Source: Streptomyces megasporus
Lineage (GTDB): Bacteria; Actinomycetota; Actinomycetes; Streptomycetales; Streptomycetaceae
NCBI RefSeq assembly: GCF_000718985.1
Contig: NZ_JODL01000002.1
Location: forward strand, 313,253 to 377,252
Reading direction: 5' to 3'
Length of the DNA: 64,000 bases
Part shown: one piece after another, positions 8,932 to 18,956 of the stretch
How positions within the stretch are numbered: position 1 is the first letter of the stretch
How the letters are laid out: each line of letters begins with the position of its first letter
The notes under the pieces: model-generated
Databases searched by the model: none
What the model saw: only the letters and a program-made list of their open reading frames with translations
Told to the model about the DNA's origin: nothing
Position numbers and translations under genes: made by a program

Positions 8932-9627
8932 GTGACTCGGATCTCGGTCCGGGGATTCGCCGTGGCGTCCGCCACCGCGGTCACCACCGTCGGCGCGGTC
9001 GTCGGTGTTGCCTCGGGGAGTGAGCAGGGCACGACCGACTCGGTCGAGGCCACTGCCGCGGACGCGACGCTCCTCGCAGACATACCCGCAGGCCCGCAGG
9101 GCCAGGTACAGACCGCTTCCCTCACACAGCAGGCGGACAACGCCGCCATCGCCGCGGACGCGGCAGCGAAGAAGGCCGCCGAGGAAGCAGCTCGTGTGCA
9201 GGCCGCCAAGGACGCCCAGGCCAAGAGGGAAGCGGCGGAGAAGAGGGCCGCCGAGGAGGCCAAGAAGCGTCAGGAGGCGCAGCAGGCCGCCAGCCGTTCG
9301 GCGGAGCGCACCGACTTCGCGGTGCAGAGCTCGTACACGGTCGCCCAGGTCAAGGCGATGGCCCAGCAGATCGTGGGCGGGGGCCAGTTCCAGTGCTTCT
9401 CCAACATCGTCGAGCGCGAGAGCGGCTGGAACTACCAGGCGCAGAACCCCTCTTCGGGCGCGTACGGCCTCGTCCAGGCGCTGCCGGGCTCGAAGATGGC
9501 CTCCGCCGGCGCAGACTGGCGGACCAACCCGGCCACCCAGATCAAGTGGGGCCTGAACTACATGAACGAACGCTACGGCAGCCCCTGCGGCGCCTGGGAG
9601 TTCTGGCAGGCCAACCACTGGTACTGA
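8932..9627 (+). CDS. Secreted transglycosylase-like (SLT fold) protein
   Basis: This encodes 231 residues from GTG 8932; GGAAGGA seven bases upstream selects it over GTG 8917. A signal-like hydrophobic segment (ISVRGFAVASATAVTTVGAVVGVASG) is followed by an Ala/Lys/Glu-rich stretch at about residues 65-130 that should form a long helix or coiled coil. The C-terminal domain contains IVERESGWNYQAQNPSSGAYGLVQALPGSKM, the SLT/lysozyme-like motif with the likely catalytic Glu in ERESGW. It ends in AWEFWQANHWY, common in actinobacterial family members. It probably cleaves peptidoglycan outside the membrane, in growth or spore-wall remodelling. Confidence 0.8.
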   Translation: MTRISVRGFAVASATAVTTVGAVVGVASGSEQGTTDSVEATAADATLLADIPAGPQGQVQTASLTQQADNAAIAADAAAKKAAEEAARVQAAKDAQAKREAAEKRAAEEAKKRQEAQQAASRSAERTDFAVQSSYTVAQVKAMAQQIVGGGQFQCFSNIVERESGWNYQAQNPSSGAYGLVQALPGSKMASAGADWRTNPATQIKWGLNYMNERYGSPCGAWEFWQANHWY

Positions 9628-9650
9628 GCCGGCCGACTCGTTCCGGTGCG

Positions 9651-9678
9651 AACCCCCCGTCCGATGGGCGGGGGGTTT
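9651..9678 (+). terminator. Terminator of the transglycosylase-like gene
   Basis: A stem AACCCCCCG / CGGGGGGTT followed by TTT starts 24 bases after the stop codon. Confidence 0.8.
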
Positions 9679-9820
9679 GGCGTGTTCGGAGAGAAGCAAC
9701 CCTTTACCCCGTCGGGGTCGTCCCACGATGGGGCGAACGGTACGGCATATGCGTCGGATCGGCCCCGGCCGGACCATACTGGAACCGGCCGGACTGGACA
9801 CAGGGGGCGAAGGAAGCGTC

Positions 9821-11167
9821 ATGTCGAGACTTCAGAGGTTGAGGGTTGGCGTGTCGCGCTTCGCCGACCGGGTGACCGAACGCCGGGAACGCGCCGAGAA
9901 GGAGGCGGAGGAGGCCGTGCCGCCGCCCCCGCCCACCACACCGATCGTGGCGGCCCCCCCGGACGGGCCGCCCCCGCCCGCGTCCATGGTGCCGTGGGGG
10001 GTGCGGGTGGCCGCCGAGGTGGGGTGGCGGCTGCTGATCCTGGCCGGGGTCATATACGTCCTGGTCAAGGTGATCAGCACCTTCAGCCTGCTCGTCCTGG
10101 CCTTCGCCGTCGGTCTGCTGATCACCGCGCTGCTCCAGCCGACGGTCGCCCGGCTGCGCCGACTGGGGATAGGGCGGGGTCTGGCCGCGGTGATCACCTT
10201 CGTCACCGGTGTGGTGGCGATCGGGTTGGTCGGCTGGTTCGCGGTCTGGCAGGTGATGGAGAACCTCGACGACCTCACCAAGCAGGTCCAGGGCGGCATC
10301 GAGGAGCTGAAGACCTGGCTGCTCGACGGGCCCTTCCACGTCACCGAGGAGCAGATCAACAACGTCGCCAACAGTCTGAACGACTGGATCGGCAGCAACA
10401 GCGAGCAGATCACCAGCGCCGGGTGGCAGGGCGTCACCGTCGTGGTGGAGTTCCTCTCCGGGGCGCTGCTGGCGCTGTTCGTGTCGATCTTCCTGCTCTA
10501 CGACGGTCGGCGCGTGTGGAACTGGACGCTCAACTTCGTGCCGGCGGTCGCCCGCGACGGTGTCGCGGGCGCCGGCCCGATGGCCTGGGCGACGCTCACC
10601 GGCTATGTGCGCGGCACGGTGATCGTGGCCTTCATCGACGCGTTCTTCATCGGCATCGGCATCTACTTCCTCGACGTCCCGATGGCGGTGCCGCTGGCCG
10701 TCTTCATCTTCCTGTTCTCCTTCATCCCGATCGTCGGCGCCTTCGCCTCCGGGACGCTGGCGGTCCTCGTGGCGCTCGTCGCCAACGGCGTGGTCACCGC
10801 GCTGCTCGTCCTGGCGGTGGTCCTGGCCGTGCAGCAGCTCGAGGGGCACGTGCTCCAGCCGCTCATCCTGGGCCGGCTGGTGAGCGTGCACCCCCTGGGC
10901 GTGGTGCTGGCGGTGACCGGCGGCAGCCTCATCGCGGGCATCCCCGGAGCGGTGACGGCGGTTCCGGTGGTGGCGGTGCTCAACACGGTGGTCGCCTACC
11001 TGCGGAGGTACGCGGCCGAGAACGCGCTGCACGGCGGGGCCAAACCCCACGGCGCCACCGCCGAGACGGCCACTCGGCCGTCCGGCCCGTCCGAGCCGGG
11101 TGCCCCGAGGCCCGGGCCCTCCGCCTCTCCGGAAACCCCGGGGCCCCCGGAGTCCCCGGAGAGGTAG
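9821..11167 (+). CDS. AI-2E family transporter-like membrane protein
   Basis: This encodes 448 residues from the ATG at 9821, with GAAGGAAG upstream. A proline-rich cytoplasmic N-terminus (VPPPPPTTP and DGPPPPAS) precedes eight or so membrane segments. The family pattern is clear: paired N-terminal helices, a long soluble middle (ENLDDLTKQVQGGIEELKTWL), then the C-terminal block with LFVSIFLLYDGRRVW, LTGYVRGTVIVAFIDA, FLFSFIPIVGAFASG and HVLQPLILGRLVSVHPLGV. The family is named for autoinducer-2 exporters but members are proposed to move varied substrates, so the substrate is unknown. The C-terminal tail is Pro/Ser-rich. Confidence 0.8.
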   Translation: MSRLQRLRVGVSRFADRVTERRERAEKEAEEAVPPPPPTTPIVAAPPDGPPPPASMVPWGVRVAAEVGWRLLILAGVIYVLVKVISTFSLLVLAFAVGLLITALLQPTVARLRRLGIGRGLAAVITFVTGVVAIGLVGWFAVWQVMENLDDLTKQVQGGIEELKTWLLDGPFHVTEEQINNVANSLNDWIGSNSEQITSAGWQGVTVVVEFLSGALLALFVSIFLLYDGRRVWNWTLNFVPAVARDGVAGAGPMAWATLTGYVRGTVIVAFIDAFFIGIGIYFLDVPMAVPLAVFIFLFSFIPIVGAFASGTLAVLVALVANGVVTALLVLAVVLAVQQLEGHVLQPLILGRLVSVHPLGVVLAVTGGSLIAGIPGAVTAVPVVAVLNTVVAYLRRYAAENALHGGAKPHGATAETATRPSGPSEPGAPRPGPSASPETPGPPESPER

Positions 11168-11192
11168 GGCGCTCGCGAGCGCGACCGGTTCG

Positions 11193-11232
11193 ACGCCCGG
11201 GACCCCGCCACACGGCGGGGTCCCGGGCGTTT
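11193..11232 (+). terminator. Very strong terminator after the AI-2E-family gene
   Basis: A perfect 17-bp stem (11193-11209 with 11214-11230) with an ACAC loop is followed by T residues. Confidence 0.85.
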
Positions 11233-11301
11233 CGGGGTCCGTCCGCCCCCGCCGGGTCGCGGACGGAAGGGGGAGGGTTCCGCGAGGACTCGCCTTCGGC
11301 T

Positions 11302-11317
11302 AAAGTGATATCACTTT
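11302..11317. promoter_or_regulatory. Perfect 16-bp palindrome, probable operator of the SPFH gene
   Basis: AAAGTGATATCACTTT is a perfect palindrome 35 bases upstream of the SPFH start. It is AT-rich against the very GC-rich surroundings. The position fits a repressor site over the promoter. The ribbon-helix-helix protein encoded at 12294 in the same operon is one candidate ligand; that is inference. Confidence 0.55.
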
Positions 11318-11352
11318 GCTAGACGATCGACAGACGGAAACGGGGGACCGCC

Positions 11353-12297
11353 ATGTCCGCTGAGACCACGCCCACCATCGGAGAGCTTCCCGAGATGCCC
11401 GTGCCGCAGGTGCGCGAGGTGCCCGCCCACTCCGTGTCGGGCGGCCTCGCCCTGCTGCTCGGCCTGCTGGGGCTGCTGGCCGGAGCCGGCGGCGTCCTCG
11501 CCGGCGCCCGGCTCGCCTCCGGCGGATCGGGCGGTCCGGGGGCGGCGCTGATAGTCCTCGGGGTGCTGCTGGTGATCGGCTCGGTCTTCGCGATGGCCGG
11601 GCTCAACATGGTCGCGCCGGGCGAGGCCCGGGTCGTCCAACTCTTCGGGCGTTACACCGGCACCATCCGCAAGGACGGCCTGCGCTGGGTCAACCCGCTG
11701 ACCACCCGGAAGAAGATCTCCACGCGGGTGCGCAACCACGAGACGGCCGTGCTCAAGGTCAACGACGCCTACGGCAACCCGGTCGAGTTGGCGGCCGTCG
11801 TCGTCTGGCAGGTGGAGGACACCGCCCAGGCCACCTTCGAAGTGGACGACTTCGTGGAGTTCGTCTCCACACAGACCGAGGCCGCCGTGCGGCACATCGC
11901 CATCGAGTACCCGTACGACGCCCACGACGAGGACGGTCTGTCGCTGCGGGGCAACGCCGAGGAGATCACCGAGAAGCTCGCCGTCGAGCTGACCGCCCGG
12001 GTGCGGGCGGCGGGCGTGCGGATCATCGAGTCGCGCTTCACGCACCTGGCGTACGCCCCCGAGATCGCCGCCGCGATGCTCCAGCGCCAGCAGGCGGGCG
12101 CGGTGGTGGCGGCCCGCCGGACGATCGTGGAGGGCGCCTGCGGGATGGTCGAGGACGCCGTCGCCCGGATCGCCGCGCAGGACTTCGTCGAACTCGACGA
12201 GGAGCGCAAGGCCGCCATGGTCGGCAACCTGCTGGTGGTGCTCTGCGGCGACCGGTCCCCGCAGCCGGTCCTCAACGCGGGGTCGCTCTACCAGTGA
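11353..12297 (+). CDS. SPFH/band 7 (prohibitin-flotillin-like) membrane protein
   Basis: This encodes 314 residues. Two hydrophobic segments lie near the N-terminus ([18 protein letters not shown] and [20 protein letters not shown]). The SPFH domain follows, opening with [31 protein letters not shown] and continuing through [36 protein letters not shown]. The region [24 protein letters not shown] is the usual helical end of the domain. Such proteins oligomerise in membrane microdomains; the actual role here is unknown. The stop codon overlaps the GTG of the next gene, implying coupled translation. The upstream palindrome at 11302 suggests tight control. Confidence 0.85.
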   Translation: MSAETTPTIGELPEMPVPQVREVPAHSVSGGLALLLGLLGLLAGAGGVLAGARLASGGSGGPGAALIVLGVLLVIGSVFAMAGLNMVAPGEARVVQLFGRYTGTIRKDGLRWVNPLTTRKKISTRVRNHETAVLKVNDAYGNPVELAAVVVWQVEDTAQATFEVDDFVEFVSTQTEAAVRHIAIEYPYDAHDEDGLSLRGNAEEITEKLAVELTARVRAAGVRIIESRFTHLAYAPEIAAAMLQRQQAGAVVAARRTIVEGACGMVEDAVARIAAQDFVELDEERKAAMVGNLLVVLCGDRSPQPVLNAGSLYQ

Positions 12298-12560
12298 CCG
12301 CGCGGCCGGAGCGGCCCTCCGAGGAGAGGGACCCCGAACGGGAGAGGCGGCAGCAGCGCCGGCGGGAACGCAAACAGGTGCTGCTGCGGCTGGACCCCGC
12401 CGTCCACGACGCCCTCGCCAAGTGGGCCGCGGACGAGCTGCGCAGCACCAACGCCCAGATCGACTACCTGCTGCGCAGGGCTCTGGCCGAGGCGGGCCGC
12501 ATGCCGAGGGACGCCCGCCCCCACCCCCGCCGGGGCCGGCCGCCCCGCACGGAGGACTGA
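12294..12560 (+). CDS. Small ribbon-helix-helix-like protein
   Basis: This encodes 88 residues from the GTG at 12294 that overlaps the SPFH stop codon. The N-terminal third is strongly charged (EERDPERERRQQRRRERKQ). A short beta-strand-like LLRLDPAVHDALAKWAADELRSTNAQIDYLLRRALAEAG follows, which matches the strand-helix-helix of Arc/CopG DNA-binding proteins. The C-terminus is basic and Pro-rich. In the sequence it is tied to the SPFH gene by translational coupling. It may act as an autoregulator of the operon or bind the SPFH protein; neither is shown. Confidence 0.65.
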   Translation: MTARPERPSEERDPERERRQQRRRERKQVLLRLDPAVHDALAKWAADELRSTNAQIDYLLRRALAEAGRMPRDARPHPRRGRPPRTED

Positions 12561-12636
12561 CGCCGGGGAACGGGGGCGGTCCCCGCGCGGGACGCGGCCG
12601 GCGCGCGAGACACGGCCCGCCGGCCGTGCCCACCGT

Positions 12637-12671
12637 GTGTATACATCATGTGTATACACGTGGTGTACAGT
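12637..12671 (+). promoter_or_regulatory. PadR operator and promoter
   Basis: The inverted repeat GTGTATACA (12637-12645) / TGTATACAC (12651-12659) has a 5-bp spacer, as expected for autoregulated PadR operons. A likely -10 box TACAGT lies at 12666-12671, seven bases before the ATG at 12679. That spacing predicts a leaderless or nearly leaderless transcript. Confidence 0.6.
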
Positions 12672-12678
12672 CGTCGGC

Positions 12679-13203
12679 ATGTCCATCGGCCACACCCTGC
12701 TGGGGCTCCTGGAGACCGGACCCCGCCACGGCTACGACCTCAAGCGCGCCTTCGACGAACGCTTCGGCCACGACCGTCCGCTCCACTACGGGCAGGTCTA
12801 CTCGACCATGTCCAGGCTGCTGAAGAACGGCCTGGTGGAGGTCGAGGGGATCGAACCCGGCGAGGGCCCCGAGCGCAAGCGCTACGCCATCACCGACGCC
12901 GGCATCACCGACGTCGCCGCCTGGCTCGGCCGGGCGGAGAAACCCGAGCCGTACCTGCAGTCCACCCTCTACACCAAGGTCGTCCTCGCGCTGCTGACCG
13001 GGCGTGACGCGGCGGAACTGCTGGACGTCCAGCGCTCCGAACACCTGCGGCTGATGCGCGAACTGACCCGGCGCAAGAAGAGCGGCGACCTCGCCGACCA
13101 ACTCATCTGCGACCACGCCCTGTTCCACCTCGAAGCCGATCTGCGCTGGCTGGAACTGACCGCCGCGCGCCTCGACCAACTCGCCCGGGAGGTACGCGGA
13201 TGA
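12679..13203 (+). CDS. PadR-family transcriptional regulator
   Basis: This encodes 174 residues. The N-terminal winged helix has the family pattern MSIGHTLLGLLETGPRHGYDLKRAFDERF, then YGQVYSTMSRLLKNGLVEV and KRYAITDAG. The C-terminal half is helical and suits dimerisation. The frame is open upstream to 12637, but the operator occupies that stretch, so the ATG at 12679 is chosen. The stop overlaps the ATG of the ABC ATPase (ATGA). PadR proteins usually repress their own operon and adjacent efflux genes in response to a small molecule; the palindrome just upstream fits that. Confidence 0.9.
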   Translation: MSIGHTLLGLLETGPRHGYDLKRAFDERFGHDRPLHYGQVYSTMSRLLKNGLVEVEGIEPGEGPERKRYAITDAGITDVAAWLGRAEKPEPYLQSTLYTKVVLALLTGRDAAELLDVQRSEHLRLMRELTRRKKSGDLADQLICDHALFHLEADLRWLELTAARLDQLAREVRG

Positions 13204-13886
13204 CCACCGCCGAACCACTCCTGCACGCCGCGGACCTGCGCAAGTCCTACGGTCCCACCCCCGCCCTGGACGGCGCCTCCTTCGCCGTCCACCCCGGCGA
13301 GGTCGTCGCCGTGATGGGCCCCTCCGGCTCCGGCAAGTCCACCCTGCTGCACTGCCTGGCCGGGATCGTCCGACCCGACTCCGGAACGGTCCACTACCGC
13401 GGTCGCGAACTGTCGGCGATGCCGGACACCGAGCGCAGCGCCCTGCGCCGCTCGGAGTTCGGCTTCGTCTTCCAGTTCGGCCAACTCGTCCCGGAACTGA
13501 CCTGTGTGGAGAACGTCGCCCTGCCGCTGCGCCTGACCGGCGTGGCCCGCAAGGAGGCCGAGGCCAGGGCGGTGGAGTGGCTGGAGCGGCTGGAGGTCGA
13601 GGACGTGGGCCGGCACCGGCCCGGCCAGGTCTCCGGCGGTCAGGGCCAGCGCGTCGCCGTCGCCCGCGCCCTGGTCACCACACCGCGCGTGGTCTTCGCC
13701 GACGAGCCCACCGGCGCGCTGGACTCCCTCAACGGCGAGCGGGTGATGCGGCTCCTCACCGACGCCGCCCACGACACCCGGGCCGCCGTGGTGCTGGTGA
13801 CCCACGAGGCCCGGGTCGCCGCCTACTCCGACCGGGAGATCGTCGTCCGCGACGGCAGGGTGCGGGACCTGGCGGGCACCATATGA
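13200..13886 (+). CDS. ABC transporter ATP-binding protein (LolD/MacB-like)
   Basis: This encodes 228 residues. All ATPase motifs are present: Walker A GPSGSGKSTLL, Q-loop VFQFGQLVPELTCVENVALPL, signature VSGGQGQRVAVARAL, Walker B VVFADEPTGALDS, and the switch His in VLVTHEARV. The ENVALPL region and short length match the ATPases that pair with FtsX-type permeases. It is the middle gene of a PadR-ATPase-permease operon with ATGA overlaps at both ends. The likely role is export or extraction of a membrane-active compound such as an antimicrobial peptide, under PadR control; the substrate is unknown. Confidence 0.9.
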   Translation: MTTAEPLLHAADLRKSYGPTPALDGASFAVHPGEVVAVMGPSGSGKSTLLHCLAGIVRPDSGTVHYRGRELSAMPDTERSALRRSEFGFVFQFGQLVPELTCVENVALPLRLTGVARKEAEARAVEWLERLEVEDVGRHRPGQVSGGQGQRVAVARALVTTPRVVFADEPTGALDSLNGERVMRLLTDAAHDTRAAVVLVTHEARVAAYSDREIVVRDGRVRDLAGTI

Positions 13887-16327
13887 GGGCGCCGGCCCCC
13901 GGGGCGCCCGGGGATGCCGTGCCCATCGCCGCGCCCGCCGGTGAACCGCCGGTGCCGCCCGCACCCTCCGTCGGCTCGACGGGAGTGACCCGCTGGGCGG
14001 CCGACCTGTCCATGGGCGCCCGCTTCGCACTCCTCGGGGGACGCGAGGGCTGGGCCCGCACCGTGCTCACCGCGATCGGCGTCGGTCTCGGCGTGGCCGT
14101 GCTGATGATCGCCGCCTCGATACCGCACATGCTCGCCTCCCGTGACGCCCGCGCCGACGCCCGGGAGAACTTCGGCCCCTCCGAAACGGTCGAGCGCTCC
14201 GACCGCAGCGCCCTGTACGCCAGGGCCGACAGCGAGTTCCGCGGCGAGAGCGTCCGCGGCCGGTACCTCCAGCCCGAGGGCGACCACCCGCCGCTGCCCC
14301 CGGGAGTGGAGGAGGCCCCGGCCCCCGGCGAGATGCTCGTCTCACCCGCCCTGAGAGAGTTGCTCGCCTCTCCCGAGGGCGAACTCCTCAGGGAGCGGCT
14401 GCCCCAGCGGATCGTCGGCACCATCGGCGACGAGGGCCTGCTGGGCCCGGCCGAACTCGTCTACGTGGCGGGCGCGGACGGACTCGTCGAGGGCGAGGGA
14501 TCCACCTTCCGCGTCGACCGCTTCGGCCAGACCCACGACTCGGAACCGCTGGACGCCTTCCTGCTGCTGCTGGTGGTCGTCACCTGCGTGGTGCTGCTGC
14601 TCCCGGTCGGGGTGTTCATCGCCGCCGCCGTGCGCTTCGGCGGCGAGCGCCGCGACCGCAGGCTCGCCGCGCTGCGGTTGGTCGGCTCGGACAGCCGGAT
14701 GGTGCGGCGCATCGCCGCGGGGGAGTCCATGGTCGGAGCCCTCCTCGGACTGGCCGTGGGAACGGTGTTGTTCCTGCCGGTCCGCGAGCTGATCGGCGAG
14801 GTCACGCTCTTCGGCCTCAACGTCTTCCCCTCCGACGTACGGCCCAGCGCCGCGCTGATCGCGCTGATCGTGCCGGCCGTGCCCGCCTCCGCCGTGGCCG
14901 TCACCCTGCTGGCGCTGCGCGGGGTCGCCATCGAACCGCTCGGCGTGGTGCGCGGCTCCGGGGTCCGCCGGCGCCGGCTGTGGTGGCGGCTGCTGCCGCC
15001 CGCCGCCGGACTGCTGCTGCTGGCTCCCACGTTCGGCGGGCTGGACCCCGACCAGGGCTCGATCGCCACCTACCGCATTGCCGCGGGCATCGTGCTGCTG
15101 CTGGTCGGCGTCACCTCCATGCTGCCCTGGCTGATCGAGTGGGTCGTCGGGCGGGTGCGGGGCGGGCCGCTGCCCTTCCAACTCGCCGTCCGCCGCCTCC
15201 AACTCGACAGCGGGTCGGCGGCCCGCGCGGTCAGCGGCATCACCGTCGCCGTCGCCGGGGCCATCGCCGTCCAGATGCTGTTCGGAACGGTGGAGAAGTC
15301 GTACACCGCCGAGACCGGCCAGGACCCGACCCGTGCCCAACTGCAGGTCATCGCCGAGGTCGAGGACGACGCGGAGGCTCGTGAGCTGGTCCGGAGGATC
15401 ACGGAGGCCCGCGGGGTGGACCAGGCGCTGGGCACGACGCACACGTACCTCACGGAGTACGACAAGGGAGTGGACGACGAGTACCACACACCGATCACCG
15501 TGGCCGACTGCGCGACCCTGGCGGAACTGGCCCGAGTCGGGGCCTGCGAGGACGGGGACATCTTCGTGGTCCTCTCCCCGGACCGGGAGGAGGACACCGG
15601 CACCCGCCCCGGCGCGCGGCTGAACCTGAACCCCCCGCGGTACCTGCCGGAGAAGGACGCACTCGTCCAGGTGGGCGAGCCCGTCCTGTGGACCGTCCCC
15701 ACCGACATCCGCGAGGCCGAGGGGAGGATCAGCCCGTTGGGGACGACCGTCGACGGCATCCTCGCCACCCCCGCGGCGTTCGACCTCTCCCGCCTGACGG
15801 ACCTGCGCGCCGAGGTCATGGTGCGAATCGACCCGTCGGTGCCCGACGCGAAGGAGTACGTCCGCAACGCCGTGGAGACCGGCGACCCCGGTGTCGACGT
15901 GTGGGAGCTGGCGAGCACCGAGCGCGCCGGGGAGTTCGTGTTCGTCCAGCGTGCCCTGTACGCGGGAGCGGCCGGGGTGATGGCGTTGATCGGTGCCGGC
16001 ATGGTCGTCTCCACCCTGGAGCAACTGCGCGAGCGCCGGAAGCTGCTCTCGGTGCTGGTCGCCTTCGGAACCCGCCGCTCCACACTGGGCTGGTCGGTGC
16101 TGTGGCAGACGGCCGTGCCCGTGGTGCTCGGTATGGCGCTGGCGGCGGTCGGCGGCATCGGGCTGGGAGCGGTCCTGCTGGCGATGGTCTCCGAGCCGTT
16201 CGCGGTCCACTGGACCGGGCTGGCCGCCATGACGGGCACCGGCGCGGCGGTGGTCGCCCTGGTGACGCTCCTCAGTCTTCCGCCGCTGTGGCGGATGATG
16301 CGCCCGGACGGTCTGCGCACGGAGTGA
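13883..16327 (+). CDS. FtsX-like ABC permease
   Basis: This encodes 814 residues from the ATG at 13883, overlapping the ATPase stop (ATGA). A Pro/Ala-rich N-terminal tail of about 40 residues precedes the first membrane helix (RTVLTAIGVGLGVAVLMIAASIPHML). The layout is typical of large actinobacterial FtsX permeases: helix 1, an extracellular domain, then helices around residues 215-245, 265-300 and 315-345. A second block starts at QLAVRRLQLDSGSAARAVSGITVAVAGAIAVQ, with a second extracellular domain and three C-terminal helices. With the ATPase it forms an export or mechanotransmission complex in the membrane. Confidence 0.85.
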   Translation: MRAPAPGAPGDAVPIAAPAGEPPVPPAPSVGSTGVTRWAADLSMGARFALLGGREGWARTVLTAIGVGLGVAVLMIAASIPHMLASRDARADARENFGPSETVERSDRSALYARADSEFRGESVRGRYLQPEGDHPPLPPGVEEAPAPGEMLVSPALRELLASPEGELLRERLPQRIVGTIGDEGLLGPAELVYVAGADGLVEGEGSTFRVDRFGQTHDSEPLDAFLLLLVVVTCVVLLLPVGVFIAAAVRFGGERRDRRLAALRLVGSDSRMVRRIAAGESMVGALLGLAVGTVLFLPVRELIGEVTLFGLNVFPSDVRPSAALIALIVPAVPASAVAVTLLALRGVAIEPLGVVRGSGVRRRRLWWRLLPPAAGLLLLAPTFGGLDPDQGSIATYRIAAGIVLLLVGVTSMLPWLIEWVVGRVRGGPLPFQLAVRRLQLDSGSAARAVSGITVAVAGAIAVQMLFGTVEKSYTAETGQDPTRAQLQVIAEVEDDAEARELVRRITEARGVDQALGTTHTYLTEYDKGVDDEYHTPITVADCATLAELARVGACEDGDIFVVLSPDREEDTGTRPGARLNLNPPRYLPEKDALVQVGEPVLWTVPTDIREAEGRISPLGTTVDGILATPAAFDLSRLTDLRAEVMVRIDPSVPDAKEYVRNAVETGDPGVDVWELASTERAGEFVFVQRALYAGAAGVMALIGAGMVVSTLEQLRERRKLLSVLVAFGTRRSTLGWSVLWQTAVPVVLGMALAAVGGIGLGAVLLAMVSEPFAVHWTGLAAMTGTGAAVVALVTLLSLPPLWRMMRPDGLRTE

Positions 16328-16355
16328 CCGACCGGCACGCCGACCGGGCGTAGAC

Positions 16356-16398
16356 GCCGTCCGCACGGCCCGTACCGGGGGAGGGCCGTGCGGACGGC
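16356..16398. terminator. Bidirectional terminator between permease and DUF1707 genes
   Basis: A perfect 16-bp stem (16356-16371 with 16383-16398) lies between two convergent genes. Confidence 0.8.
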
Positions 16399-16449
16399 GA
16401 GGCGTCTGTGTCCTTCGCCGCTCCGCCGCTCCGCCGCTCTGTCGCCCCG

Positions 16450-17121
16450 TCAGCGCCCGCGCAGCCGCTTGCCGCGCTTGCCGCGCTTGGGCTTGGCCTC
16501 GACGCTGCCGAGGACCGCGGCGCCGCGCACCACGATCATCGGCGCCTCGGGGTCGTCGGACTCCAGGGACTTCACCTCGTAACTGCCCAGGACGCCGGTG
16601 CCGCTGCCGTGCAGGGTGACGTTCTCCGGCACCTTGATCTCGACGCTGCCGAAGACCGACGTGGCGTTGACGACGACCTGCCGGTGGTCGAACAGGGCCT
16701 CGCTCAGGTCGATCTCGACGCTGCCGAAGAGGGCGAAGGCGTTGAGCCTGCCGCCCACGCGCCAACGCCCCTTGCGGGAGGCGCTGCTGAAGACGGCGAC
16801 CAGGTTCTCGCCGCCGTGCGCCCCGTACCCGTGCGAGGAGGGAGCGGCGGGCGGCGCCGTCGGATCGGGCCGGAGGGCCTCCCGCCGCCCCGCCGGCAGG
16901 TCGCGCACCAGCGGCGCGAACTCGCCCATCGTCTTGGCCCGGTAGACCGCGTCGATCCGCTCGGCGTGCTCCTCGGTGTCCAGCCGCCCCTCCGCGAGCG
17001 CCTCGCGCAGGATCTCCGCGATCCGGTCGCGGTCGGCGTCCGAGGCGCGTACGTCCGCCTCGGCCACGGGCCGCTCGGGCCGGGGCTCGGGCTGTTTCTC
17101 CAGGGAGCGCTTCTCATCCAC
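16450..17121 (-). CDS. DUF1707 protein with LiaF-like C-terminal domain
   Basis: This encodes 223 residues. The N-terminal DUF1707 domain is recognisable by [52 protein letters not shown], a small helical domain common in Actinobacteria. From about residue 105 to the end the sequence has repeated beta-type motifs ([54 protein letters not shown]) resembling the C-terminal domain of the cell-envelope stress protein LiaF. The extreme C-terminus is very basic. No membrane segment is visible. A role in envelope-stress sensing is inferred from the LiaF-like half only. Confidence 0.75.
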   Translation of the reverse strand: MDEKRSLEKQPEPRPERPVAEADVRASDADRDRIAEILREALAEGRLDTEEHAERIDAVYRAKTMGEFAPLVRDLPAGRREALRPDPTAPPAAPSSHGYGAHGGENLVAVFSSASRKGRWRVGGRLNAFALFGSVEIDLSEALFDHRQVVVNATSVFGSVEIKVPENVTLHGSGTGVLGSYEVKSLESDDPEAPMIVVRGAAVLGSVEAKPKRGKRGKRLRGR

Positions 17122-17253
17122 GGCCCCAGACTAGCGAACGCGATACATCGCGACCAGGGGCCCCGACGGGCGGACGAGCGGGACCTCACGGCCGTCGCCC
17201 GCCCCCTGGGGTCTTACGCTGTGAGGCGCCGTCGTCGAGAGGAAGAGACGTCC

Positions 17254-18930
<1,677 letters not shown>

Positions 18931-18956
18931 CACTCCGAAGAAGTAGATTCGTCCCC

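Noticed and set aside
14342..16765. An 807-codon minus-strand frame opposite the FtsX-like permease
   Set aside because: Rich in Gln, Arg, Gly and His without domains; the permease frame has clear membrane segments and an ATGA-coupled start.
17157..17253. Coding extension of the class I fumarase to an upstream start
   Set aside because: The open frame reaches far upstream, but the ribosome site GAGAGGAAGAGA and the family N-terminus place the start at 17254.
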